From Tolypeutes matacus (taxonomy: Eukaryota; Chordata; Mammalia; Cingulata; Chlamyphoridae), in NCBI GenBank assembly GCA_026826555.1, contig JAKSZT010053928.1:40720806-40784805 (forward strand): a DNA stretch of 64,000 nucleotides, written 5' to 3'. Below, piece by piece: positions 25,189 to 37,205 of this stretch (positions are counted from its first letter, which is position 1; each line of letters starts with the position of its first letter). The position numbers were made by a program, and so were the translations under genes. The notes beneath the pieces were generated by a model that saw only the letters and a program-made list of their open reading frames with translations, searched no databases and was not told the origin of the DNA.

Positions 25189-26325
25189 ATGAATGAAGAA
25201 GGTGATAAATTTCAGCAGAGACACTGAAACTATAAAAAAATAATCAAAGGGAAATTCTGGAATGAAAATTACATTGTTAGATGGGATTAATAGCAGACTG
25301 GACTCTATATAGAAAATGAATCCATAAACTTGAAGACAGGTAAATAGAAAGTATTCAAGCTGAAATACAGATTAAAGTATGAAAAAAAAAAAAAAAAACA
25401 TCATCTGAGACGTGAGACAATATCAAATGATCTAACATGTATGTAACTGGTGTTAGAGGAGGGAGAGAGAGAGAATGGGAAGGAAGAAATATTTCAAGAG
25501 AAATGGATGAGAATTTCTCAAAATTGATGAAAGACACTAACATATACATCCGAAAAGGTCAGCAAAATCCAAGGAAGATCAATTCAGAGAAAACATGCCT
25601 AGACATTTTACAGTTTAATGCTGAAAACCAAAGAATAAAGAACAAATTTTAAAAGCAGCCAGAGAAAAAAGACATGTTACATTCAGGGGAACTATGATAC
25701 AAGTCACCAAAAACAATGGCGACCAGAAGACAATGCAATAACACCTTTAAGTGCTGAACAAAAAGAAACCGTCAGCTTAGAATTCTATATCCAGTGAAAT
25801 GATCATTAAAAATAAAGGAGAAATAAAGTCATTTTCAGGCTGACAAAAGCTGAAAGAATTTGTCTCCAGCCTTACTGCACTAGAAGAAATACTAATAGAA
25901 GTTGTTCAGGCTAAATGGAAATGATACCAATGGAAATAGAGGTCCGAAGAAAGGAGAGAAGAGCACTAAAAAGGGTAAACACTTGGTTAAATGTAAATAA
26001 CATTTTTTTATAAAAAAATTTTCATACCAACCTATATAATATTTTAACTGTATCTAAAAGACTATTGCCAGTTTGAAATAAAAAATAATGATATATTGTT
26101 GAGTTTATAGCATGTGTAGAAGTAAAATACAAGCAGACAAAAGCACAAAAGATGGAATCTGTAGTTGGAATTAGACTGCTGTAAGGTACTTATACTGTGA
26201 ATTATTATATTAGTTGAAAGCAGACTGTGCTAAAGATATGTATTGTAATCTCTTGAGCAGCCACTCAAAAATAGGTAAAAAAGAGTTAAAACTAAAATTA
26301 CAATACAGGGGATAAAACAGAATAT

Positions 26326-26357
<32 letters not shown>

Positions 26358-26402
26358 CCCCACATAGCTCACCCAATAAAAGATAAGGAGAAAGAGAAGA
26401 GT

Positions 26403-26533
26403 AAAGAATGGATGGGACATGGGGATGGATGTGGCTCAATTCGTAGGGCGTCTGTCTCCCATATGGAGGGACCCGGGTTCGATCCCCGGGACCTCCCGGT
26501 AAAAAAAAAAAAAAAAAAAGAATGGATGGGACA
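26403..26533 (+). mobile_element. DAS SINE monomer with perfect 17-bp target duplication
   Basis: The body at 26420-26516 has gatgtggctcaattcgtagg, the B-box gggttcgatccccgggacct, and a pure poly(A) tail. It is flanked by identical aaagaatggatgggaca copies at 26403-26419 and 26517-26533. It is inserted in an old L1. Probably the youngest-looking SINE here. Confidence 0.95.
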
Positions 26534-27604
26534 AATAAATGTCAGATACCATGATGGGAGAGTTAAACCACATATCAATAATGACATAGTTTGCAAATGG
26601 ACTAAACAGTCCAATTAAAATGCAGAGATTGTCATAATATATATTTAAAAAGCATGATCTATCTATAAGTTATTTATAAGCAACAACTTTAGATATAAAG
26701 ACAAAGGTTGAAAGTAAAAGGGTGAAAAAAGATATATCTTAAAAACACTAAAAATGAGAAACCTGATGTGTCTATATTAAATCCAAGTCAACCTCAAAAC
26801 AAAGATTATCACTAGAAAGGTCTGTTATTAAGATAAAGGATAACCTCATCAAGAAGATATAATAATGCTAAATATGTGCACTCTTAATAATTTCAAAACA
26901 TACAATGAAAAAACGAACAGAACTAAAGGGAGTTGCAAACCAATCCACAGATAAAGGTGGAGATTTTAACATCCATCTTTCATCAGTTGTCAGAAAAAGA
27001 CAAAAAAAATTATTAAACATACAGAAGACTTGAACAGCACTATCAATAAATTTGGCCTAAATGTTATAACACACAATACTCAACAATTGCAGAAAACACA
27101 TTCTTTTCAAGAGCACATGGAACTTTCACCAAGATAGAGCATGTTCTGTGTCACAAAACAAGTATAAATAAATATCAACTGATTGAAGTAATACAGAGTA
27201 TATTCAAATTAGAAATCAATAAAATAAAAGTGATACCTAGAAAAATTCCCCCCAAAATAGAAAGTAAATCTAAAGGCAAAGGAAAAAATCACTAAGGATA
27301 TTAGAAAAAAATTTTGAAGTGGCAATATTGAACATACAACATGCCAAAAATTGTGAGATGTAATTAAGGTAATTTTTCAAGAGAAATGAATAGTTTTCAT
27401 GCTTATGAGAAAAGAGAAAAGATATAAAATTCAAAGATGTAAGCTTTCACTTTAAGAAGCTAGGAAATGAAGAGTAAATAATAAAGCTAAGTGAGGACAT
27501 GGATAAAATAGAAAATGAACTAACAATAGAAAAAAGCAGAAGTTTGTTTTATGAAAAGATAAATAAAATTGGTAAACATCTAGGAAGACCAGTCACTATT
27601 GAGT

Positions 27605-27735
27605 AATGACTATTCTTCTCTAGTCTGTAAGCAAGCTGCATAAGAGTAAGAGCATGTCTTTGTGGGTTTTTTTTTTTTTCCCCATCACTCTATCCCCAGC
27701 ATCTTGTACAGCCTAAGGGCTCAACTGTATAAGGT
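27605..27735 (+). mobile_element. L2 3'-end relic, sense
   Basis: Contains ctctagtctgtaagcaagct, agagtaagagcatgtctttg and tatccccagcatcttgtaca, matching the L2 end, with a T-run inserted in the middle. Confidence 0.6.
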
Positions 27736-28519
27736 AATTAACAGGAAATCCTCCTCCATTCAACGTAAAACCTTAAATCCCAAGAGGAATGGATCAGATC
27801 AAGACTCCAATGTGGTGAGTTTTCCTATGTTTGAGTGTTATCAGTTCTAATAAAAAAGACCATTTATGTATCTTTTATGGAGAATGAAAAAAAAAAAACA
27901 TTTTATGGAAAATGTATCTCTTTAAAATAAGAAATCACATTATCTTAGCAGTTTACTTCCAGATGATTATAGTCTCATCTGTAATGATGATCTGCATGAG
28001 AATTAAACATATACTGCAAATCAACCATAAGACCTATAATATTACCTCCAGGCTAGTCATTGGTCTCAGTCACTTGATTTTACATTTACCGTTCTAGATA
28101 GCTTTTTAAAGAGTCAATTTATTGGCTTTCTCAGGATGTACATATTTTAAATGTGTTCATCTTTTTTCTCAATAATAATGCAATGCATAGTTTTAATGGA
28201 AAATATGGAAAATGCAGGACATTGGAACAAGTGATCTTCAGTACATAATCAAAAGAAGAATACTATTAACATTATGTTATTTTCTTACTTTCCCCTGAGC
28301 ATATTTTCATTAAATATTGGTACATAATGGTGTGGCTTATCTTGTTTTTTCTACTTTACGTAGTATTAAATGTTTTTCCTATCTTTCAGTATAATTTTGT
28401 AGGCTTCTTTCTCCTTACAGAGCTTACACATCTCAACCAAAGATTATTCCTAGGCCTTTTACATTTTATTTTCTGTCACTGTGATTGGGATCTTATTTTC
28501 CGTAATTGTTTTCTGCCAT
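27736..28519. other. Intergenic, no gene recognised
   Basis: AT-rich, with short open frames lacking any domain. Nothing else that I can support. Confidence 0.4.
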
Positions 28520-29450
28520 GATATATACCTTGTAGATTATCTCTATATTTTTTTTAGCCACTTTACCAAACTAGCTTTAAATTCTAAATTCAATTTTGGT
28601 TTTCCCCAAAGACAATATTATGTGATTTTCAAACTCTGACCTACTTTCCTTTATAGTGCTTATTTCATCTGTATTTTATAGCTTAAAATTTCTAGAACAA
28701 TTTAAAATAATAAACGTATTGTCAAGCTGTTTTGGTCCTGATTTTAATGGGAAAGTCTCTAGTTTATCACCATTATGATAATGTCGGCTACTGGTGACAA
28801 AAGAGTAGAGTTTGATCAGTCCTTTTTGGTTTGATGTTATTATGGCTGCTGAGAGTTGAATTTGTAAGATGTTCTCTATGGTGTTGAAAATTATCTCCCA
28901 TAATTATTTCATTAGGATTACTCGAGCCAAATGGATGTGGAATTTTGTAGAATTCAGTGAGAATTCTTTCAGTTTACCTTTTAATGTGGTTACCTTTCAA
29001 CCATTCTCAAAGTCCTAGTGTTAAACCTCTAGTAACTTGGTTTGTGTTTTCTTATTATTGAATTCTAGCTATTAGCATTTTATGGTACTCATATCTACAG
29101 TAGAGACAGGTCTGTGCATCTCGTTTTTTGGGTTTTCTTAGAAAAAGGGGGAAAGGGACAGGGAATCAGCATTTACTAGAACACCGCATTAGTGTTTTGC
29201 GCATATTATTTATTTTTCATAATTTTCTAAAGGTTATCTGGTTTATGCTACTTTGGTTAAACATTTTTATGATTTTATTTTTCAGTATTTATTTCAATCC
29301 AGGTGGGATATTATCGGTTACTAGAAAGTTTGAAATAATTCCTACACAAAACCATCCTGGTTTCAAGCCTTTTATGGAAGTAACAATTTGACAATTGTTT
29401 TGACTTCTTTCTTGATTTAGTCAATTTGGCCAATTTAGAGCTTAAAAGGG
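28520..29450 (-). mobile_element. Old L1 fragment(s), antisense
   Basis: Text such as taccttgtagattatctcta, tattgtcaagctgttttggt and gactctggtgacaaaagag-like sequence near 28790 follows reverse-complement L1 ORF2 order, strongly decayed. The right boundary is uncertain. Confidence 0.5.
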
Positions 29451-30835
29451 TTTATCTGAACTAGCTCTACCTATTTACTTCATGTTCTCTCACCTATATA
29501 CCTAACTCCCATTAAAAAAAAAAAAAAAAAAAAGACAAACAGACAAAACAAAGACATACACACCATACATTAACCCAAAAGCATTCCCCTCCAGTTCTAC
29601 TGCATTTGAGTTACTTGAATCACCATCCTCTTACCTCCGGAGTCTCACACTGGTCCCCTTCAGAATGCTTTTCCTCCTCTGGGCCTGGTTAGCAGTTAGA
29701 CACTGCTGATATTCTACACAGCACCCTCTACTTAACCTTTCACAGTGCTTGTATTTTATTGTTGGTTTTATTAAGTTCTATCAGAACAGGGACTGTCTCT
29801 CTCCTCACTATTATATACCCAGCTAGCACAATATGATGAACGAGATCACTGCTAAATAAGTTTTTTTTTAAGTAGGTGAGTTAACCTATTGCATTTGTCA
29901 TACTAGTTCTGTTAGATCTTTGTCATGTAATCTTTACCTTCTTTTTTAGTATTTTAATTGTTTTATTTGCCCCCCCCCAAATGTTTTGTTTGTGCTTTGG
30001 AGGATATATATTCTATTTTAAATTCTATCAGTGGATGTTTAAAGTTTGTTAATTATTTTTTTAAAATCCCTAGATGTTTATAACTCAATCTGAAAATCAG
30101 GAAGAAAACATATTTAATTTCCCTTTATGGAAGAGGAAGAATTCTGCACTTTTATTTCTCCACCGTTTCCTCCCTTACCTCTTGCCTAGTATCTTTATAC
30201 CAGATGATCACTTTGTCTTTTACTTTTACATTTGTAAACGTTACACTAAGCTAGACTTCCCTGTAATAGTTTAACCATTTTAGTACTCACCGCCAGTTCT
30301 TTTAAGCCTCAATTTCCAATGCTTGGATGAATTTTTTTAACTTTTGACATTCCCTATGCTTTGGGTACTATGTTAATATACTTAAAAATACTTCTATGTA
30401 ATTTAAATAACTTTAAAAAGGAATCATTAAACAGCTAAGAGTTCATGGGTCAATTTTTTTGTCAATTAAGGTTTAATTAATTCTCCACCATCCTCTGATA
30501 GAGGTGTTGTTAGGGAAATAAGGCTTTTAAATTTTTATTTATTGTTTGGATGCATTACTTACCTTGTCGATTTATTCGATTTATAAGTAACCTAGTATGT
30601 CTAGGTTTGATATCTGTTCATAAATTCTACCTGGAACACTATGAATATTCTCATTTCTAAAATTCGTATTTTATTTTCTATTTAGCTTTAATCACTGCTT
30701 CTATTCAATTATGCAAACATGGAGTCTTCTCAACTCACCCACTGTAGTCATGACCTCCAATCCCAACTGGGCCATCCATGTATTTTTCTCTACACCAGTT
30801 ATTTCAAATCTCTCTTGCTCCCCTCAAACATTTAA
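29451..30835. other. Intergenic, AT-rich, unclassified
   Basis: Contains A-runs (29513-29533) and a short C run near 29971. No exon or nameable repeat. Confidence 0.35.
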
Positions 30836-30840
30836 ATGAG

Positions 30841-31045
30841 GTCAGCAAACTATTCACAAGGGTCAAATCTGGCTGGCTGCCTCTTTTGTAAATAGTCTAA
30901 TGGAACCCAGTCACGCTCATTTGTTTATGTCCTGTCTATGGCTGTTTCTCACTACAATGGCATAGTTGGGAAGACGGGACAGAGACTCAACATCCTGCAA
31001 AGCCTACCTGGCCCTTTACAAAATAAATTTGCTGACCCCTGCTCT
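30841..31045 (-). mobile_element. hAT-Charlie-type non-autonomous DNA transposon relic
   Basis: The ends are inverted: ggtcagcaaact on the left and tttgctgacccctg on the right. The interior has the typical gtcaaatctggctggctgcc, tgtctatggctgtttctcac and gcctacctggccctttaca text of the MER1/MER33-like group. No transposase. Confidence 0.75.
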
Positions 31046-31389
31046 AAACCCATCATCCACCCAGTTTATTCTGAATAGATGACTTTACAAGGAATGAAAG
31101 ACATAATAAAATTAGTATAATATGAACTTTCAGGTTAAAAACAAAACAAAAAACATACAAGCCTGATTCTACATCTGTGCATTTCTCCCTCCCTCTTGCA
31201 ATGATGCAATCTTCTTGTTTGGCATCTGATTCCTCTTATCTTCTATAATCCTCTACCTGTCTTCTATTTTCTGACTCCTGATCATCTCTTTAATATACTG
31301 AGACCTTTCTTACCAAAGTAAAACAAAACGTCCTTTAGCTATGGTTCCCCCATTGTCATTGTCATCAAATTTCCCATGTTCTATACTTG

Positions 31390-32460
31390 GAGCATCCATT
31401 TCTCCACTCACTCTGCTCTTTTTTTCCCCACTCCAAAGACTCCTTTCATCTCTTCCCTAAAAAATCTAATTTATATTTCAGTCCCATACTTGATTGCTCA
31501 CAGTATTTGACACTGTTAACCATCTCTTCTGATGTTATTTTTCTGATTCTTCTTTTGTGGGCGCCTCTTTCTCTATCTGTGCCTTTAATGTGTTTCTCTG
31601 AGCTGCATTCTCTTCAGCCTATATACACCAATCATCGTCTGTATACAAACGATCCCTACCTTTATTGCTCAGGTTTGTAAATCCAGAACCAGAATGCCCT
31701 ACAGGAACCTTAAGCTAAACAGGCTCCAAATCAAAATAACGTTTTTCTTCCAAAGGATAAACTGCCGACTCCTGTAATTGCGCTATCAGTGATGGTACTA
31801 TTCTCCATACAGGTAATGCAAATGCAAAACCTGGGAGTCTCTCTCTCCCCCTTCTCCTATATGCAACTTATTACAAGTCCTACCAATATTTCCTCTCTAC
31901 CTCTCCCTTTTTCTCTATCCCAAAGCCTCTAGTCTAGCACAGAGCACAAGCATTCCTCACCTCTAAAGGTTTCCCCGCTACCATTTTAGCCTCCTTCAAC
32001 CTATCTGAAGTTGTTGATGTTGATGCTCTACCCCCATTTAAAGTCCCTCAAGGCTCATAGGTTAAGTCCAACCCCTTTTATAAGGCCTATTTCTCTCTAT
32101 TAAATAATGACTCCAGCTTACTGGTTCACAACATCCTTTTCCCATTATATACTAGGATATAGCCACATTTGTTTTCATTTCCACAAGTGTTTCAGATGAA
32201 CCTTGCTCAATATCTGGAACATCAGGTAATAGATTGGATGACACCTTCACTAAGCTGCATAACTCCCAATCTCAATTTAGGCATCACTTCCTCAGGAAGG
32301 CTACCTAGGACCCCCACCTCCAACGCAGATTAGATGGCTCCTCTTGCACTCCTATCACAGCAAATTTCACATTCCATTGTATAATTGTGCTTTCTCCAAG
32401 AAAATGGACTTCATGAGGACATGGGCCATTTCTACCTATATATTGCACAATGTTCTAAGT
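31390..32460 (+). mobile_element. L2 LINE, sense
   Basis: Degenerate L2 ORF2 end and 3' UTR: ttgacactgttaaccatctc near 31508, acctgggagtctctctctcc near 31829, aactcccaatctcaatttag and atcacttcctcaggaaggct near 32283, cttgcactcctatcacagca, and gacttcatgaggacatgggc near 32409. All reading frames are broken. Confidence 0.7.
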
Positions 32461-32493
32461 TTTAGGATCCTTTTATTCTTTTAAGAGGAATTC

Positions 32494-32516
32494 TGTGTGT
32501 GTGTGTGTGTGTGTGT
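32494..32516. repeat. (GT)n microsatellite
   Basis: About eleven perfect GT units, shortly beyond the presumed SPOPL 3' end. Confidence 0.95.
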
Positions 32517-33004
32517 TGCGCATATGGTAGGAGGTTATTTCACTATGCATTTCTACTACCATCTTGGCCATAACTCTTAAGCACTCTTTCCTGAATTACT
32601 GTTACTAAACTAGTCCAGGGATGCCCTGTCCTAAATCTTCTCTTTTTGGTAGCAGCAAATGATTAAATTGTCTTGGATAACTGAAATTAAGAAAGGGTAG
32701 GAGCGATGGGGAGGTGATCTTTAAGTGTTACATTCATGGTACAAGACATTAGACTAAATATTCAATATTGAGGGTATGCATTTGTCAACAGAAATATATG
32801 TAAACTGTCTTACAGTTAAGGAACAAGTCTTTAGTAGGTTCTGGAAAAATACTGTGTAGAAAAGACAACTACTATGCATGACTTAAAAGTTACCATATTA
32901 AATGCATGGCTTTTTTGCAAAGCATATTAATCTATAAAAGAAGAGTTCATATTTTTCAAATAAACACAAAATAAACCAATTAATTCTTAATAAGTAGTAA
33001 CAAC

Positions 33005-33010
33005 TTTATT
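33005..33010 (-). terminator. Candidate distal poly(A) signal of SPOPL (AATAAA)
   Basis: Minus-strand AATAAA at the distal edge of the repeat-free block downstream of the SPOPL stop codon. Cleavage would be expected near 32985-32995. Other AATAAA copies lie nearer the stop codon, so this is only the most distal plausible choice. Confidence 0.35.
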
Positions 33011-35021
33011 TTAACTCAACGTGCTGAAATGCAAAAAATATTTTCAGCAACAAGATACAAAAAGTATGTATCTCATCATTAATATTGGCTGATTAAAAAC
33101 AAGGCTGGAAAGTTCAATATATATGTTTTTATACACTTGAATCTTGAAAATCAATTACCCCAAAACTAATTTTAAATAATTTTAGAATTTTATTTTCGAA
33201 AATCGGACACACTTAAGTTATATCTTCATTCTAAAAAACTGAATGCAAAATTAACTGGGTTACAGTATACAATGATAAACTCTAACAGAAAAAGATTTAA
33301 ATATAAGAATTCCTTTTCAAACAAAGTCCACATACTACAAACAGAAGACACAGTGTGGTGATTTCATTCCTAGTAAAGAAGTCTTGCATATGGTAGGCAC
33401 TCAATATTTGTTCACCTGGACCAAACATTTACATCATTTCATGAACACTTAAATAAGATAGAGCTCATAATCTGTATAAAAAAGGTTTGCAAAATACTCT
33501 TCATGTGCTGAAAGTGCTGACTTTATAATCTGAGAACACTAAATGAAATCCACCTACCCACCTTATTTTGCAAGAATATATTGAATGTTTTTATTTTTTA
33601 TCCATCAAGAGAAGAGCATGAATGTCAAGTCAGAATAATTCATCTCTTCAAGTATACTTGCTATGAAAAAATTGCTGAGTCGGATTTTCAGAAAACTTTA
33701 CTTATCAAAGTTCCTGATCATCTATGGATCCACAATTTTTAAAAAATTCTGCTTAGTTTTTAAATGTACACACAAAACTCAAAAGAGTAAATAAATTAGT
33801 AATCATACTTTCAACAATTCAAGCTCTAACTTAGGTCTAGTTTAAAAATAAGTCAGTAACATTCATGACAACTTTTTGAGAGATCTTCGTTAATATTTTA
33901 AAATTTAATTTTATAACTGTAATTTTATAACCTAAAAAGGCACTGTTTTCACATTTCATCATGCAGGAAATTGGTCATATTTTTGAGAATTATAATTTTT
34001 TCGGCCAATCAATTGCCCACCCAAAATAAAGCACATTTAAATGAAATATTCCAACTAACCTGAACCATCAACATTTAACTGAGCCTATTTTCAGGAATTC
34101 AGTCTTTTGACCACACCACACACAAGCCCAGCTAATACAACTATACATACACACACACACAAATGACCACATAATACATGCAAGGTTCTCAATGACTATT
34201 TCAAAACAATGACACGAGTTTTCAAGGAGGTAATATTGGCAAGCCATAATATTATGGCACCTTCATATTTGTGCTCCAAATACCGATATACGTTAAAATT
34301 AAAAAACGGAAAAGGCACAAATACAGTGTCCTAAATCTTAGTCTAAGGAACAGTTCTCCAATGGTTACTTTCATAATATATAACATTTAAAACCACTCAC
34401 TAGATTTCTAAGAAGAAACCCTGTTTTGGTGACCAAGAGAAACAGAAGCAGGCTAATAGTTAAAAAGGCAAGAATGTTCTGGTAAGAATCTGTGACTACT
34501 GCAAACAACATGTGTGGTTTAAAAATGGAAAGAAAAAAAAAAGGCTATTAGAGCACTCATTTCAGAATACATTTACAGGTGTTTTTTTTAAATCATTGTC
34601 TCAAGAACCCAAGATACTAAAAATATACATAATAAATAAAATAAATCAACTACCATACAATTGTTAGTATTATGATAGGGCATTATATTATCTGTAAAGT
34701 GGACACTTCTATAAACATGGATAATCTTACAGCACAGTGTTTGACATTTTTGGTACAAAATGTGCTACCAAACTTAAAAAAAAGAAAAACTAAAGTAAGG
34801 ACAAGCTGAAACATTCATTATCCAGTATTGTTACTGAAGTCAATATGGTTAGAGCCAAAGATTCTAGCAGTGAATTCACTCACAATGTGCCTGTGTGCAT
34901 TTAATAGAAATGGATATACCAGTATTTTTGTAATATATGACAACAAAATTCTATAGCCAGAGGAAGGAGTTCTTTTTCTTATAAGACCCCTGGCAAGATC
35001 TTAAACATGTTTGTGTAGACG

Positions 35022-35029
35022 TATGTACA
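35022..35029 (-). promoter_or_regulatory. Pumilio-type element TGTACATA in the SPOPL 3' UTR
   Basis: On the SPOPL sense strand this reads TGTACATA, an exact match to the PUM1/2 consensus TGTANATA. It lies about 2.0 kb after the stop codon. An eight-base match can occur by chance in AT-rich DNA. Confidence 0.3.
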
Positions 35030-35487
35030 TTTTAAAATTTTCATATTGTAAACTTAATGGACTCAATCTTATGGTAGACTTAAGGAAGTGAGTTTCTGCT
35101 CCCCATAATATTCTTATATAGGTGGAGTCTATTAACAGGTAAGAATTTTTCTTCTAGCCCAAGGGATTCTTCCAATTTCAGATTTAAGTTAACATAGCAA
35201 AGACTCAAACTACACTGAAACTAAAATACCTGACAATATGAACTTTTCAAACTCCAGTTTGTTGTGGATAACAAAAGGCTTATTTGAGTGTTTGCTTAAT
35301 ATAAACATGAACCATTCTTTTGATGTATTAGGACTGTGTCAGTGAATATATAATAAAGAGATAAAAATAAAATCTATTTTAAAACACAAAGCTTCATTTT
35401 TTTCCTTTTGTCCTAAATTAAAAAACTAAATTAACAAATTAAACATATTTTAACCAGAAGAATAAGGTTTATATATGCAAATATAGA

Positions 35488-35495
35488 TATATACA
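35488..35495 (-). promoter_or_regulatory. Pumilio-type element TGTATATA in the SPOPL 3' UTR
   Basis: The sense strand reads TGTATATA, the preferred PUM1/2 site, about 1.6 kb after the stop codon and about 460 bases from a second such site. Support is the motif only. Confidence 0.3.
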
Positions 35496-35803
35496 TTTTT
35501 TTTCCAGTGACACACTTTTTCCCTTGTGGTGAAATATAAAATCTTGCCCATAAAGCATCTTGTCACTGTTACAGTAAATCAGATACAGTGACTCTCCTGC
35601 TTCTCCGGGACAATGCACCAGAACAGAACTCCAATAGAGCTATCAAACACTTAACAAGTGTATGTGTTTAAAGCTAAAAGTCATTTATAATAAAGAAATA
35701 GCCCATGAAAAGCAGTTTATAAATAATTTATCCTGTTCACATTATGCAGAATTTCAGTATCACCCACAATGTTAATACAGTAACTGAAACAGTAAGGAGA
35801 AAC

Positions 35804-35816
35804 GGGGGGGGGGGGG
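35804..35816. repeat. 13-base G run (C13 in SPOPL mRNA sense)
   Basis: Uninterrupted G13 on the plus strand inside the presumed SPOPL 3' UTR. In the transcript this is a C13 tract, a possible poly(C)-binding protein site and a likely length-variable spot. Confidence 0.8.
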
Positions 35817-37060
35817 CACAACAAATGTTTCATAGTATGGCCTGATATGTTCTAATGTTTCTCTCCTTTAGTGTACACATCCCACAAGCAAATAATTTCA
35901 GTTGTTTTTAGAAGGAGAGTAGACTGTCCAGGACTCATTTATTGTTCAGGTGCCGTCTGCAAAGTGTGATAAAACATGAATAAATTCAATAATGAAAATC
36001 TGAAATTCAAACCAATTTAACTATAATCAAGGATATCTTGCTTATTATCGCAAACATCCCAGTTGCCTCAATCTGTCTTAAAAAATTCTTTCAAAAGTTA
36101 AGACACAATTAATTATACCTTATTAATTCCCTCAAAAGCAAAAAAATATATGTACCATTCAGCATACAAAAGTTACACATTAAAAGTGCATATATATATA
36201 TCTTTCTTAATTGGCCCACTCATTAAATTTGCATTTGGTCATCCTTACTTTTTAACATGTACAGAATTCTTCATATAAATGTAGGTCATTATAAACTTAA
36301 AAAAAAATTACTTCAGCACAAAACATGCTTTCTTCTTGCTGAAATCTTAACCTCGATCAGTTCTCAATCATTGTAAACTTGGGATAACCCCAAAAAGAAA
36401 CACAAAAGTTCATGTTTCTCTTAGTTTGTTGGACAGTTAACATACAGACAAACATTACAAATTTTACTAAAAATTTAGATCAACTCATTGCATATTTGCC
36501 CCCTGAAATGAAAATTAAATTAGAACTGAAGCAGTGTATTGCCATAACTTACTTGAAGGTAAGCAGGCTCTCCTGTATTCATAGAACTTAAACTGGAGAC
36601 ATTCCAGGTAATCTCCAATACAAGTGCTTTTAAGGAGAACCTTTGAGATAGCACAGGACAAACCCTAATTCATTTTGTTTTCTCAAAAATAATGGAAGAT
36701 CCTTTTGAAACTTAATATCTTCAGTTATCAATATTACTGCATTATGGAGCTAGTGCAATCCTGCATAGCCTTGGTCAAAATGACAAGGCACAATAAAAAA
36801 ATTAAAGTATTATATGAACAAGAGAAGTCACTGAAGATAATTTAAGGCCTTGAAGTGAATTAATAATATAATCAGTCTAATTTAAAGCTGAAGAATAAAC
36901 CATAAATTATCCACCTGAAAAGCAAGCAATATGCTTTTTCAGCTTCTGTTCTGTGGACAAGATAACAGAAACAACTCTTGCTTATGGTTTGTGTATTAGA
37001 ATCCTTCTGGACCTGGAGAAGTAAAAGTCAATTCCATTGTTTTACAGTTCATGGAAGATT

Positions 37061-37205
37061 TCAGGACTGTTTTAGCCGTTTGCGTGGAATGCCAAACTGT
37101 GGACACTGTGCAGATGCTAGTGCTCGGAAGGCTTCTGCTACTAAATGAGGGTGAGACTGAATCATGGACTTCCATCCTGATGTTTCCATTATGTCTGCTG
37201 CTTGG
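37061..37205 (-). CDS. SPOPL: SPOPL last coding exon (about residues 345-392 and stop)
   Basis: The coding part is 145 bp. The acceptor is tttttcag. It reads [20 protein letters not shown] and ends [11 protein letters not shown] followed by TGA at 37063-37061. It encodes the end of BACK and the basic nuclear-localisation-like tail. The exon continues without a splice donor into the long 3' UTR. The intron before it is 15.4 kb and holds most of the recent retrotransposon load of this window. Confidence 0.96.

Larger units (their letters stand above)
23860..27600 (+). mobile_element. Old L1, sense: 5' UTR, ORF1 and start of ORF2, with DAS insertions
   Basis: A decayed but correctly ordered L1. 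The 5' region (about 23860-25190) is followed by ORF1-like text (aagcagccagagaaaaaaga, gacatgttacattcagggga, cttagaattctatatccagt; about 25430-25930) and then by endonuclease/ORF2-like text (26540-27600: ataaatgtcagataccatga, ggtggagattttaacatcca, acattcttttcaagagcaca). ORF2 is truncated at about 27600. All frames are broken. Two DAS insertions sit inside. Confidence 0.65.
32985..37060 (-). other. SPOPL: Probable SPOPL 3' untranslated region (about 4 kb)
   Basis: The stretch from the stop codon to about 33000 is AT-rich and contains no transposon that I can recognise, unlike both flanks. That fits a long constrained 3' UTR. Several minus-strand AATAAA hexamers occur; the most distal clear one is at 33010-33005, followed leftward by a change to ordinary intergenic sequence with a (GT)n tract and L2. 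The exact end cannot be fixed from sequence alone, and shorter isoforms are possible. Confidence 0.55.

Noticed and set aside
26420..26516. A true tRNA-Ala gene
   Set aside because: Good A- and B-box-like parts, but the acceptor stem does not close, it has a poly(A) tail and a target duplication, and near copies occur elsewhere in the window. It is a SINE.
1..32900. Exons of NXPH2 or another neighbour gene
   Set aside because: In human, NXPH2 lies further downstream of SPOPL. I saw no secreted neurexophilin-like coding text or splice-bounded conserved exon here.
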